64,000 nt of DNA from the NCBI GenBank assembly GCA_963732355.1, contig CAVSZD010000006.1, forward strand, positions 620,001 through 684,000, in the 5' to 3' direction. The position numbers were made by a program, and so were the translations under genes. A model generated the notes under the pieces. The model saw only the letters and a list, made by a program, of their open reading frames with translations. It did not search any database and was not told where the DNA came from. Below are positions 1 to 8,968 of the stretch, piece by piece (the first letter of the stretch is position 1; each line of letters opens with the position of its first letter). The stretch comes from JADKAV01 sp963732355 (GTDB lineage: Bacteria; Actinomycetota; Actinomycetes; S36-B12; UBA10799).

Positions 1-827
1 TCCTCCAAGTGGAGCATGGGAAGTCCGGCGGCGGGTCGCACTGACAGTCGGGGTCCGGCGATCCCCCCGAGTGCGGGAGCCACCAGCAGGTCGACGCTGG
101 GGCCCTCCAGCCTCCAGGAGAGCCGGCGGATCACTTCGGAGTTCACGGTGGGGGTCTGGGTCACGGCGACCGCATCAAGGCCGTGGTCGTGGATCCGGGT
201 CTCGACGTCGGTCAACCACGAGTCGAGGTCAGCCTCCGAGGAGCGTGGACCGCGCAGGGTGCTGACGACCTGGAAGCCCGCTCGCCGGTCGTTGTTCAGG
301 CGGTTGACCAGATCGTCGCGGTTGGGCCCGTCTCCGATCACCAGGGTCTGCTGAAGGTACGACCCCGCCCGCCTGCGTGCGAACACCCAAATCCGGAGCA
401 GACGCCTGCCGACGGGAAGCAGAATCAGACCCGCGATGAAGGTGGCCAACAGGAACGGACGGCCGACAGTCAGGTTGAACGCGTAGGCAAGGGAAGCCGT
501 CAGCGCGAAGATCACCACGGTGCTCGTGAACACGTTCTTGAACTCGTCGGAACCCACTCCGATCCGGCGAGGGTCGTACGCGCCGCGCGCCGCCAGCGAC
601 GTCATCCAGAAGGCGATGATCAAGCCGACCGCTTTCCAGGGGTTGTGGCCCGGCCACGCGAGGTAACCGGCCGTCATCGCCAGACTCATCATGGCGACAT
701 CGACGCCCATGGCGGCCCAGGTGAGCCCTCGCAGGGCCGAGGGCGTGCTGGCCTGCGCGAACCTGGCCAGCGCCTCGGGCAGGGTTGCGCGCTCGGAACC
801 ATGACCGAACTGCTCCTGCAGAGCCAC
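1..827 (-). CDS. Polyprenyl glycosylphosphotransferase (WbaP/CpsE-like), 3' end beyond window
   Basis: About 275 residues of the N-terminal part are visible; the gene runs off the left edge. The product is expected to be a membrane enzyme that moves a sugar-1-phosphate onto a polyprenyl phosphate, the first step of exopolysaccharide repeat-unit assembly. Seen: several hydrophobic segments in the first ~140 residues, then a nucleotide-binding-like CoA_binding_3 region (LVIGDGPNRDDLV) and a stretch VAPALGGIAGPR typical of the family just before the catalytic sugar-transferase domain, which is outside the window. The GTG start at 827 follows GGAGGGAG by a few bases. It is the last visible gene of the leftward polysaccharide operon. 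Family assignment comes from translating the minus strand; the catalytic domain is not seen. Confidence 0.82.
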   Translation of the reverse strand, partial: MALQEQFGHGSERATLPEALARFAQASTPSALRGLTWAAMGVDVAMMSLAMTAGYLAWPGHNPWKAVGLIIAFWMTSLAARGAYDPRRIGVGSDEFKNVFTSTVVIFALTASLAYAFNLTVGRPFLLATFIAGLILLPVGRRLLRIWVFARRRAGSYLQQTLVIGDGPNRDDLVNRLNNDRRAGFQVVSTLRGPRSSEADLDSWLTDVETRIHDHGLDAVAVTQTPTVNSEVIRRLSWRLEGPSVDLLVAPALGGIAGPRLSVRPAAGLPMLHLE

Positions 828-954
828 GTGTCACTCCCTCCGGGCACAGACGACCCAAGGCCATCTAAGGCGCTTACCCACAGTGCCAGAGCAGTTTCAC
901 GGGGTGCCAAGTGAGGTTGGCGATGTGACCTATTTGTTATCCGGCACCTGTGGG

Positions 955-1840
955 TCAGGCGAACACCTGCAACATGAACATTCCCGCCCAGATGATCCCC
1001 AAAACCTGCAGTACGCGGTCACCCCAGACGAGGTCCTCGGGCGCTTCGGCCGTGCCTGCGTCCACATCTCGTGCGTACCGCAGGAGCAGCAGCACGAAGG
1101 GGACAACCGACAAGCGTGCCCACATCGCGCTGCCGCCGTTGCCCAGTTCGGCCGCCCACAGCCCGTAGAAGACCACGGCGATCCCGACCGAGACTCCCCA
1201 CACGAACCGCAGGTACCCCTCGGAGTACTCGCGCAGTCCCTGCCGGGTGCCACTCTCGTGACCCTGCGTGACCAACTCGCTGTAGCGTCTTGCCCGACAC
1301 GACGAACATGGCTGATGCAGCGGTGACGGTGAGGAACCAGGTGCTGGTGGGGATCCCTACCGCTACCCCGCCGGCGACGGCTCGCAGCACGAAGCCCGCG
1401 GCCACACAGGCGAGGTCGATGACTGGCTGATGTTTGCCCCAGAAGACGTAGAAGACCTGCAGCAGCAGATACGCGAGGATCAGCAGGGACAAGTCGGGGC
1501 TGCCCAGCAGGACCGGAAGAACCAGCGCGGCCAGTGCCAGCAGGAGCGCCACCAGCACCGCCGTGGGCACTGACACAGTCCCGGCCGCGATCGCCCGATG
1601 GCGCTTCACGGGGTGCTTCGCGTCTGACTCGCGGTCGAGGATGTCGTTGGTCAGGTAGACGCACGCTGATGCTGCGCACATGGCCACGAAGGCGAGCAGG
1701 GTCTTCGGGATGACGCCGGGTTCCAGGATCTGACCGGAGGCCAGTGGCACGGCGAAGACGAGCAGGTTCTTCACCCACTGTTTGGGCCGCATCGAGGAGA
1801 CCAGTCCTGCCGTGTGCGAGTCGCTCACCTGCAGTGCCAC
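955..1840 (-). pseudogene. ubiA: UbiA-family prenyltransferase (decaprenyl-phosphate phosphoribosyltransferase-like), frameshifted
   Basis: Integral-membrane UbiA enzyme resembling DPPR synthase, which joins phosphoribose to decaprenyl phosphate to make the lipid-linked arabinose precursor. Seen: MRPKQWVKNLLVF near the N-terminus, the Asp-rich Mg2+ motif NDILDRESD, and a second conserved stretch DLACVAAGFVLRAVAGG, with multiple membrane helices. The frame breaks after MFVVSGK: one extra base near 1288 moves the rest (RYSELVTQGHESG... to 955) into another frame. Both halves fit one ~294-residue protein of normal family length. It is either a real pseudogene or a sequence error; the intact coding quality of both halves favours a very recent lesion or an error. 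Start ATG at 1840. Confidence 0.85.
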
Positions 1841-1887
1841 CTCCGCTCCCTTCGCCGCCTTCGACCGAGTGTAACTACGAGGGTCGG

Positions 1888-3075
1888 TCAGCTCCGGCGC
1901 ACAAGCACCGGCTCGGAGTTGACGGTCAGGGATTGGCCGCCCGCCTCACACGACCCGTCGATGCGGCACACCTCGAGGCCAGCGGTGTCCACCTCAGTCG
2001 CGGAACTCGCCCACATGACGGTGAACGCCGAGCCGTCGGCCGCGGTGAAGTAGCACCGGCGCAGCGGGCCCTCGTCCTGACATCCCCCCGGTCGGGCGTC
2101 GGTGAGCCAGTCACGCACGGTGATGAAGGCAGTTCCGGCGGGCGTGATGCCGCTGGCGTCGGTGGTGTCGATGCCCAGAACCGACAGGTCCCAGCCGTAC
2201 CAGTAGGTCCGCGCCACACCCATTGTCGCGGCGTCCAGATAAGTGCGGGCCAGATACGTGGCGCCGGTTGCCGGGTCGGGGACGACCTGGGGCAAGCCTG
2301 CGCGACGGTCCCCGTAGTTGACCTCGGTGTCCCACAGGGGTTTGTCGATGCCGACCTTGTTGAGGACGCGCTGGGCGGCGCGGATACTGGCCGCGCGGGC
2401 ATTGGGACCCTTGCTGGTGTCCACCGGGTACAGGTGCACGGCCATCGCGTCCATCGGGTCGCCTGCCTTGTGCAGGGCCCGGGCGTAGCGGAAGAAGAAG
2501 CTCTCGGTCTGGAACAGCTTGCCGGGGATCACGGTGCTGGAGGCGGCCACCACCTGCGCGGCGGGGTCCAGGACCTTGATCGTGTCGTGCGCCCGGCGGG
2601 TCAATCGGGCCAGAGCCGTCCAGTCGCCCTCGTAGAAGCTGCGGGTGTTCGCCTCGTTCCAGATCTGGTAGGCGCTGATCCGTCCTTCGTAGCGCTCGAG
2701 AACGGCGCGCAGGAAGTCCAGGTAGTCCTCCGGATCGGCGGGCAGGGAGGTGGTTCCCGGGCCGTACAAACCCGGCAGCGAGGGATCGCGTGCGGCCCAG
2801 GCCGGGGTGGACCCGAGCACGTAAAGGATGTCGGTCGCCCCGGCGGTTTGTGCGTTTTCCACGGCGGCGTCCAGAGCCGACCAGTTGTAGGTGCCTTTGG
2901 CCGTCTCGACCTGGTCCCACCGCACGCCGGCGTCCCACAGCCGGATGGAACTCAACTGCAGGTTCTGCGGCGGTGCTGCGGCGATGGTGCCCACATGCTG
3001 ACCGAAGGCCGCTGCGGGGATCGGAAGACCGGGTGCGACGCCGACGATCAGTGCTGCTCCCACGGCGAGAATCAC
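1888..3075 (-). CDS. Secreted GH39-like glycoside hydrolase, copy 1
   Basis: A 395-residue TIM-barrel glycosidase of clan GH-A, closest in layout to GH39/PslG-type enzymes that trim exopolysaccharide. Seen: hydrophobic N-terminus (signal or anchor, residues 1-23), RLWDAGVRWDQVE, acid/base Glu near residue 141 in WNEAN, nucleophile Glu near 251 in WDTEVNYG, and a C-terminal domain with paired cysteines (GGCQ...RRCYF; VCRIDGSC). The start is GTG at 3075, overlapping the TGA of the upstream glycosyltransferase (GTGA). It is one of three paralogues in the same operon. Both catalytic glutamates are present, so it should be active. The substrate is inferred to be the polymer made by this cluster. 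Confidence 0.85.
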   Translation of the reverse strand: MILAVGAALIVGVAPGLPIPAAAFGQHVGTIAAAPPQNLQLSSIRLWDAGVRWDQVETAKGTYNWSALDAAVENAQTAGATDILYVLGSTPAWAARDPSLPGLYGPGTTSLPADPEDYLDFLRAVLERYEGRISAYQIWNEANTRSFYEGDWTALARLTRRAHDTIKVLDPAAQVVAASSTVIPGKLFQTESFFFRYARALHKAGDPMDAMAVHLYPVDTSKGPNARAASIRAAQRVLNKVGIDKPLWDTEVNYGDRRAGLPQVVPDPATGATYLARTYLDAATMGVARTYWYGWDLSVLGIDTTDASGITPAGTAFITVRDWLTDARPGGCQDEGPLRRCYFTAADGSAFTVMWASSATEVDTAGLEVCRIDGSCEAGGQSLTVNSEPVLVRRS

Positions 3076-4155
3076 CGCGCCAGACTCTCACACAGCTGCG
3101 CGTAGCCGTCGATCACGTCCTCCCAGCGGTACGCGGTACGGGCGCGTTCCTGCGCTGCCGCTCCGCGGTCGTCGGGCGCGGATTCGTCCTGCTCGACGGC
3201 GCGGGCGACCGACTGCTCGTCGGTGAACCATCGAGCGCGTTTGCCCAGCAGTGACCTCCCGGTTGAACACGCAGTCGTAGGCGGTGATGCGTGCCGCCGC
3301 GCCCATCGCCCGCAGCAGGGAGGGGTTCGTGCCGCCAACGGAATGACCATGCAGAACGCTGCGGGCACCCAGGTACAGGTCGTCGAGCAGGTCCTGATCC
3401 CAGACCGGGCCCAGCAGCCGGATCCGGGAGTCGCCGGCGGCGGCCCCGGCTATAGCCTCGGCGTACTCGTGGGAGTAACTGGCCCCGCCCACCACCACCA
3501 GCGGCAGCTCCGCCGTACTCGACCGGTAGCCGCGCACGATCTCCAGGACATGATTCTCCGGTTCGAACCTGGCCACGCACAGGTGGTAGCCCTGGTCGGT
3601 GAGTTCCCGGCTGCCCAGGCGTTCTGGCGCGCGCTGCAGGATCGGAGCGCCATAGGCCAGGTACACACTCTCGCGGCCGTACTGGCGTCGCACGTGGTCC
3701 CCGATCGCGCGGGCATCGGCGATGATCGCATCGGCGTGCTTGACCGAGGACCGCTCAGCCCACGCGTAGTACTTGGCCCCGATGCCCTCCCACTTTGCAC
3801 GCTGCGCTTCGAGGCCGTCGATGTGCACGGCCACTGGCAGACCGCGCAGTTTCAGCGGAGCCAAGAACGGGGCGTTGCCGCTGTTGAAGACGATCGCGAC
3901 GTCGTAGTCCTGGAAGAGTGCGTGGCCAGCCGACAGGGCGGTATGGCTCAACGTCTCGGCGGCCTTGAGGCGCAGGGCGGGCAGATTCACCAAGTGCGTG
4001 CCCTCGAAGCTGCGCAGTTTCTGCCCCGGGTTGCGGCAGTAGACCGTCACGTCCCAGCCGCGCTGGGCCAGTCCGGGGCCGATGTGCGCCACCGCAGTCT
4101 CGAATCCGCCGTGCAGGGCCGGGATCCCGCGGGTTCCCAATAGGGCGACCCTCAT
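3072..4155 (-). pseudogene. GT4/DUF1972 glycosyltransferase (rhamnosyltransferase-like), frameshifted
   Basis: A cytoplasmic glycosyltransferase of the GT4 fold. The N-terminus MRVALLGTRGIPALHGGFET is diagnostic of the DUF1972 rhamnosyltransferase-like group. Also seen: VAHIDGLEAQRAKW and HSVGGTNPSLLRAM (donor-binding region). After AYDCVFNREV the frame breaks near 3252. The expected continuation LGKRARWFTDEQ...YAQLCESLAR is in the next frame and ends at 3072. Read as +1 the joint gives NREV-LLG. The family usually reads NREVLG, so a 4-base insertion containing one CTG is equally possible. It sits between GH39-like copies 2 and 1, 19 bases after copy 2 and overlapping copy 1 by 4. Confidence 0.85.
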
Positions 4156-4174
4156 GATCTGCGGTACGCCGAGG

Positions 4175-5372
4175 TCACGAGAGGCGCAGCGGCGAGGTCG
4201 TCACCTTCACGGTCGCGCCTGCAGGGGCGCAGGAACCGGACAGTCGGCAGACCTGCGTACCTGCGGGCACCTTCAGCGTCTTGGCCTTGGCCGCGAACAC
4301 GATGCGGGTGGTCCCGACCCGACAGGTGGTCACGCCGCCTGCGTCCTTGCAGCCTTTCCAGTCACCGACGAGCATCCAGTCGCGGGTCGTCAGGAACGCC
4401 TGGCCCGCTGAGGTCGGCGAACCGTCGGCGTTGGTCAGGGAGATTCCGAGCACGTTGATGTCCCAGCCGTACCAGAAGGTCCGGGCGATGCCGTAGCGCT
4501 GCGAGTCCAGGAAGGTCCGGGACACGTACGCGGCCGCCTTCTTGGGCTTGGGCACCACCTGGCGGGCGGGATCGCGGCGGTCGCCGTAGTTGACCTCGGT
4601 GTCCCACAGCGGCTTCTTCAAGCCGACCTTGGCCATGACCTTGCGCACCGCGGCGATGCTCTCCACGCGCGAGTCCGGCCCCTGCTTCGGGTTGACCGGG
4701 TACAGGTGCACGCTCAGCGCGTCGATGGGTGCCTTCTGGCGCTTGAGTTCGCGCAAGGTAGCGGTAGAAGAAGCTCTCAGTCTGGAACAGCGGCGTCGGG
4801 ATCACGGTGCTGGAGGCCGCGACGATGTCGGCTTTCGGGTCCACCGACCCGATCGCCTTGGAGGCCTGCTTGGTCAAGGCCGCGAGCTTGATCCAGCCGT
4901 CGAACTTGCCGCCGTTGTAGAAGCTGCGGGTGTTGGCCTCGTTCCAGATCTGGTAGCTGGTGATCCGGCCCTTGTAGCGCGCGGCCACGGCCTTGGCGTA
5001 GTCGAGGTAGTACTTGTTCTTCTTCGGCAACGACGACGTGCCCGCGCCGTAGAGGTCGACGCTGGAGAAGGTGCTCGCGGCCCACTTCGGCGTCGAGCCG
5101 AGAACGTAGAGGATCTCGGTAGCGCCAGCGGCCTGCGCGTTGGCAACGGCGGAATCGAGCGCGGCCCACTTGTACTTGCCCTGCTTCTTCTCGATCTGAT
5201 CCCAGCGCACTCCGGCGTCCCACAGGCGGACCGCCCGGACCGCCACCGATGGCTTCGCGCCCGCCACCGAGGAAACGTGCAGGCCGAACTGTTCGGGGTC
5301 CACGGGTTTGGCCTGGGCCGCGGTCGGAACCGCAACCAGTCCAGCCGCAAGTACAGCAGCCCAACGCAACAT
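4175..5372 (-). pseudogene. Secreted GH39-like glycoside hydrolase, copy 2, frameshifted
   Basis: Paralogue of the genes on either side. The start is ATG at 5372, because AGGAGG lies directly upstream and the stop of copy 3 (TAG at 5380-5382) is part of that Shine-Dalgarno. Seen: signal peptide ending AAQA, RLWDAGVRWDQIE, acid/base WNEAN, nucleophile WDTEVNYG, and C-terminal cysteines (GCKDAGGVTTC; VCRLSGSC). The frame breaks inside FFYRYL|RELKRQK near 4753: the codon CTT is followed by one extra G before CGC GAA CTC. The paralogue reads FFYRYLRAVVKRK here, which fixes the site. Corrected length is about 398 residues, like its siblings. Confidence 0.86.
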
Positions 5373-5379
5373 CTTCCTC

Positions 5380-6678
5380 CTATGGAACAAGCAGCACGGG
5401 GGACTGCTCAACCTTCACCGTACGGTCCTTGATTCTTTCGCAGGTCCCATTCAAGTAGCACACCTGCCGCACGTCGAATGAGGCCTTCGGCAATGTCACC
5501 TTGCGGGTGGTCTTGAGGTCCGCGTACAAAACGTACTGACGCTCGCCGGAACGCTTGAGCGAACACACCGTAACCCGCTGGTCGGAACAGCCTCCCCACT
5601 TGGCGCCCACGAGCCAGTCCTGGATCGTGAAGAACGCGCGGCCGGGGGCGATCGTCGTCCCGGTGAGTTCGTCGGTCGTGCTGATACCCATCACGTGGGA
5701 GTCCCAGGAGTACCAGAAGACCTTGCTCACGTCGTAGCGCAGGCTGTCGATGTAAGTACGCGCGAGATAGGCCGAGCCGACCTTCTTGCTGAACTTCTCC
5801 TGTGGGTGGCCGTTGTCGCGGCGATTGCCGTAGTTGACCTCGGTGTCCCACATCGGCACCTTCGACAAGCCGAGGTCGTCGACTACCTCCCGGGCCTGCT
5901 CAAGGCCGACCAGGCGGTTGACCGGGGTTCCGCCGCCAGGACCTTTGGTGGTCCAGGGGTAGAGGTGCACGGTGATCGCGTCGAGCTTGACCTTGCGCTT
6001 CACGACGGCGCGCAGGTAGCGGTAGAAGAAGCTCTCCTTGGCGAATCGCTTGCTCTGGATCACCGTGCTCGAGGCGCTCACCACGTCGGCCTTGCGATCG
6101 ATTGAACGGATCTCCTCGGCGGCGATATCGGTCAGCAGCGCCATCCGCTTCCAGTGCTCGGGGCGTTCCGGGGCGAAGAAGGAGGCGAGGTTGGCTTCGT
6201 TCCAGATCTGGTAGCTGGTGATCCGGCCTTTGTAACGGGTGGCCACCGCACGCACCCAGTCGCGCCAGTAACTGAGCTTCTTCGGCTCGGAGGCAGTGCC
6301 GCCGCCGTAGTAGTAGGTGTCGGGGCGAATGAACGACGCAGCCCATTCCGGGGTCGACCCGAGGACGTACATGATCTCCTCGGCGCCGGACGCCTCAGCG
6401 GTGTCGACCGCCTTGTCGAACCGCTCCCAGTCGAACTCGCCCTGCTTCTTCTCGACCTGATCCCATCGGATGCCAGAGTCCCAAAGACGCACTCCTCCAA
6501 GCTGGCCCGGGAAGGTATCGCCTGCGCTCAGCGATGCCACGTGCATGCCGAACAGGTCCGGGTCCACGACCGTCCATGGTGCTTTCGGGGGCGGGGTGAT
6601 CGGTTTCGGGGCGGCGGCGGCAGGCGCCATCGGCAGTGCGACCGCGAGGGCCACGGCGGCCAGGAGGATTCGCTTCAT
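5380..6678 (-). CDS. Secreted GH39-like glycoside hydrolase, copy 3
   Basis: 432 residues, intact, the largest of the tandem trio. Signal peptide with cleavage around residue 23 (APAAAA), a Pro/Lys-rich linker (PKPITPPPKAPW), then the GH-A barrel with RLWDSGIRWDQVEKKQG. Acid/base Glu is near residue 161 (WNEAN) and nucleophile Glu near 280 (WDTEVNYG). The C-terminal cysteine-containing domain is as in the other copies (GGCSDQRVTVC; VCYLNGTC). Its ATG overlaps the TGA of the DUF4012 gene by one base (TGATG), so translation is probably coupled. Being in an exopolysaccharide operon suggests trimming or turnover of the polymer outside the cell. Confidence 0.87.
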   Translation of the reverse strand: MKRILLAAVALAVALPMAPAAAAPKPITPPPKAPWTVVDPDLFGMHVASLSAGDTFPGQLGGVRLWDSGIRWDQVEKKQGEFDWERFDKAVDTAEASGAEEIMYVLGSTPEWAASFIRPDTYYYGGGTASEPKKLSYWRDWVRAVATRYKGRITSYQIWNEANLASFFAPERPEHWKRMALLTDIAAEEIRSIDRKADVVSASSTVIQSKRFAKESFFYRYLRAVVKRKVKLDAITVHLYPWTTKGPGGGTPVNRLVGLEQAREVVDDLGLSKVPMWDTEVNYGNRRDNGHPQEKFSKKVGSAYLARTYIDSLRYDVSKVFWYSWDSHVMGISTTDELTGTTIAPGRAFFTIQDWLVGAKWGGCSDQRVTVCSLKRSGERQYVLYADLKTTRKVTLPKASFDVRQVCYLNGTCERIKDRTVKVEQSPVLLVP

Positions 6679-8564
6679 CAGTTACCGAACCCTACGGCAA
6701 CCGTGCTGGGGGCAGTCACCGGGAACCGGGTGCTTGCGCGGTTTCCCTGCACGGTCCACTCCCCTTCCATCGGTGTCGGTTCCGAGGGTCCCGTCACGTT
6801 GATCGTGAGGTCCACCGGATTGGTCGTCAACTGATATTCGACGCCTGCACGGTATTCCAGGTTCCCCGCACTACCGAAAGTACCCTCCGGCAATCGGTAC
6901 GAGACCGTGACGTAACTGGAGTCGCCGGGGGCCATCCAGCGACCGATCCGGACCGCCTTGCGCCCATCGACGTCGGTGAAGACCCGGTCGTCCAATTTCT
7001 GCTCTCCGGGGTTGGTCACCAGCCGTACGTCCTCAGCGTTCTCGGGCAGCCAGACGATGTTCCAGTGGAACGCCCAGCGGGTCGTGTAGCCGATGCGGTC
7101 CTCTATCGGGCTGCCACCTTCGACCGGTGCGTTGTTGGTGACCTTGGCCGTCTGCAGCACTGCCGCCGAACCGTCAGCAGCTAGGGTCACGTCGTGGACC
7201 ACCATCCTGGTCTGGAAGATGTCGACCTTCGAGGCGTTCTGGTTCTGGGTGTAGAACGCCACGCGGTCGGGTGCTGGGTCGGGCTGAGCGCCGTCAGCCT
7301 GCGCTTCCCGCAGCACCTTCTCCAACCGGTTGTCGGACAGGTGCACGCGGATGTGGTGACCGGGGGCGGTACTGAAGATCGCGCGGCCGATGGTCAAGGC
7401 GGTGTTGCCGTTCTGCATGCGGGCGAGCATCTCGTCGATGAGTTGCTGGTTGACCTCGTGGCGCTGCTGCTGGGCCACCGGATCTTCGTTGTAGCCCTCG
7501 AAGAAGAGCTTGCTGACGAGGTTGTCGGCGTTGATCTCGCCATACAGCGGGGTCTGGATCGGGCCGGTCGCCCGGACGGCTGCTGCCAGCGCCACCGCGT
7601 CCAGCGAGATCACCCCGTCCACGGGTTCGCCGCCGTTGGCGACCCAGGAACGCATCATGTCCTCCCCGGCGATCCGGTAGTCCTGATGCAGGTTCGACCA
7701 TGCGAAACCGTCGGTGGCATCCTCTTCTTCGTAGTACGGTCCGTCGGCCAGCGGGTCCCAGGCCACCTGCGGGTTCAAGGGGAAGAAGTGGCTGCTGATC
7801 GCGCCCTTGTCGACCACCTCCAGGCGGCCCTTGTCGAACTCCACCATCGCGGCGTTCAGTGCCGCCCCGCCGCCGGCGAACAGTTCGCCGGGGTTGTGGA
7901 AGACCACAAGGTAGCGCGCGGGTGCAGCCTCTCCGAGCAGTGCCGGCAGGTCGGGCAGGATGTCGTCGTAGATCGTCAGACCCTTCTGGATCCCGTCGAT
8001 CTGACCGGCCGCCTCGTCCACGTACGTGCGCAGGAATGGTGAGATGTCCGCTGGCATCTGCCGCAATTCGGCCTCGGCTGCGTCGAGTTCACTGGCGAGC
8101 TGGCCGATCTGTGGTTCGATCCCGCGCAATGCCGCGATGTTGATGGTGCCGTCCTGGAAGGCTGCCTGTCCGCCCCCGTCACTGCCCGAAAGCCGTGCAT
8201 ACACGGTGTTGGTCACGACAGCGCCGTCGAGCACCTCTTGGGCGGCGTCCATGAACACGTTGGCGCCGTCCATGTTCGTCCGGAAGTAGGGGATCACTTT
8301 CAGGGCTGACAGCGGCGCGGTCGTGGTGGCCGCCTGGACGGCCCGGGTGCTGCTGCGAGCCTTCTCGATGGAGGCCGCGGCTGCCTGCGGGTCGCCAGCT
8401 GCGATCTGGTTGGCCATGGAGGCCAGCGCCGAGTTCGCCTGCTTGGCGTGCCAGCCCACTAGGACGACGCTGAGCACGAACCAAGCCACCAAAGCGCCGA
8501 GGGCCAGCAGAATCCAGGTACGCGGTCGTCGCCAGATCGACCGGGTCGTGCTGAGTTCGGTCAC
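6678..8564 (-). CDS. DUF4012 membrane-anchored protein
   Basis: About 628 residues from the chosen GTG at 8564 (GGGAG 5 bases upstream; the frame is open 36 codons further up without a good site). One membrane helix (residues ~15-38: WILLALGALVAWFVLSVVLVGW) and a large extracytoplasmic part containing the DUF4012 signature regions (YLVVFHNPGELFAGGG; DGVISLDAVALAAAVRATGPI). DUF4012 proteins recur in actinobacterial capsule/exopolysaccharide clusters. Their biochemical role is not established. They resemble extracytoplasmic polymer-handling proteins, but I see no catalytic motif I can name. It is the first gene of the leftward operon, upstream of the three hydrolases. Confidence 0.83.
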   Translation of the reverse strand: MTELSTTRSIWRRPRTWILLALGALVAWFVLSVVLVGWHAKQANSALASMANQIAAGDPQAAAASIEKARSSTRAVQAATTTAPLSALKVIPYFRTNMDGANVFMDAAQEVLDGAVVTNTVYARLSGSDGGGQAAFQDGTINIAALRGIEPQIGQLASELDAAEAELRQMPADISPFLRTYVDEAAGQIDGIQKGLTIYDDILPDLPALLGEAAPARYLVVFHNPGELFAGGGAALNAAMVEFDKGRLEVVDKGAISSHFFPLNPQVAWDPLADGPYYEEEDATDGFAWSNLHQDYRIAGEDMMRSWVANGGEPVDGVISLDAVALAAAVRATGPIQTPLYGEINADNLVSKLFFEGYNEDPVAQQQRHEVNQQLIDEMLARMQNGNTALTIGRAIFSTAPGHHIRVHLSDNRLEKVLREAQADGAQPDPAPDRVAFYTQNQNASKVDIFQTRMVVHDVTLAADGSAAVLQTAKVTNNAPVEGGSPIEDRIGYTTRWAFHWNIVWLPENAEDVRLVTNPGEQKLDDRVFTDVDGRKAVRIGRWMAPGDSSYVTVSYRLPEGTFGSAGNLEYRAGVEYQLTTNPVDLTINVTGPSEPTPMEGEWTVQGNRASTRFPVTAPSTVAVGFGN

Positions 8565-8683
8565 GACGCTCCCTTGGCCTCTCTTGTAACGACGGCGTGT
8601 GCGTCGTGGCGGTTCCCCTGTTCCGCACTTCCGATGATACGTGGGGTGCTGGGGGCCGGCTTGTGCTGCCAAGTGGGGGTTCG

Positions 8684-8782
8684 CCCGGGCGGTTGGTTCC
8701 TCCCTGGCCCGGCCCGGGCGGTTGGTTGGTCCCTGGCCCGGCCCGGGCGGTTGGTTGGTCCCTGGCCCGGCCCGGGCGGTTG
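8684..8782. repeat. Minisatellite, 29-bp unit, ~3.4 copies
   Basis: Direct tandem repeat with period 29. Copies begin at 8684, 8713, 8742 and 8771, built on CCCGGGCGGTTGGTTGG plus TCCCTGGCCCGG. The last copy runs directly into the 68-bp palindromic element (GGTTGG-TTAGAGG). No credible gene lies between 8565 and 8968; this stretch is entirely repeat plus about 110 bp of unremarkable leader upstream of the DUF4012 gene. Confidence 0.9.
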
Positions 8783-8850
8783 GTTAGAGGTTGTGCGGTT
8801 GGTTAGAGAAACAACGCGTGGATTTGCTAACGAACAGCACAACCTCTAAC
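8783..8850. repeat. 68-bp nested palindromic element, copy 1
   Basis: Outer arms GTTAGAGGTTGTG / CACAACCTCTAAC are a perfect 13-bp inverted repeat. Inner arms GTTAGAGAA / TTTGCTAAC flank a loop containing ACAACGCGTGG. The same 68-bp element recurs at 30820, 63196 and 63417 with few differences. Here it is bounded by a 29-bp minisatellite on the left and a different 32-bp one on the right. Confidence 0.92.
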
Positions 8851-8960
8851 CAGGAGCCTTGGTGGCCATCCGCCGGGCCGTCCAGGAGCCTTGGTGGCCA
8901 TCCGCCGGGCCGTCCAGGAGCCTTGGTGGCCATCCGCCGGGCCGTCCAGGAGCCCGGTGC
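8851..8960. repeat. Minisatellite, 32-bp unit, ~3.4 copies
   Basis: Copies start at 8851, 8883, 8915 and 8947 with period 32 (CAGGAGCCTTGGTGGCCATC plus CGCCGGGCCGTC). It lies immediately 3' of the PadR gene stop (8969) and abuts the palindromic element. Its unit is unrelated to the 29-bp unit on the other side. Confidence 0.9.
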
Positions 8961-8968
8961 CCGTCTCC

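Noticed and set aside
879..954. Large hairpin (CCCACAG / CTGTGGG) between ubiA and the glycosylphosphotransferase
   Set aside because: Arms pair only with a bulge across a ~50-nt loop and no T run; not convincing as terminator or attenuator.
1744..3105. 453-codon plus-strand frame opposite GH39-like copy 1
   Set aside because: Antisense shadow; no domain and no promoter or ribosome site.
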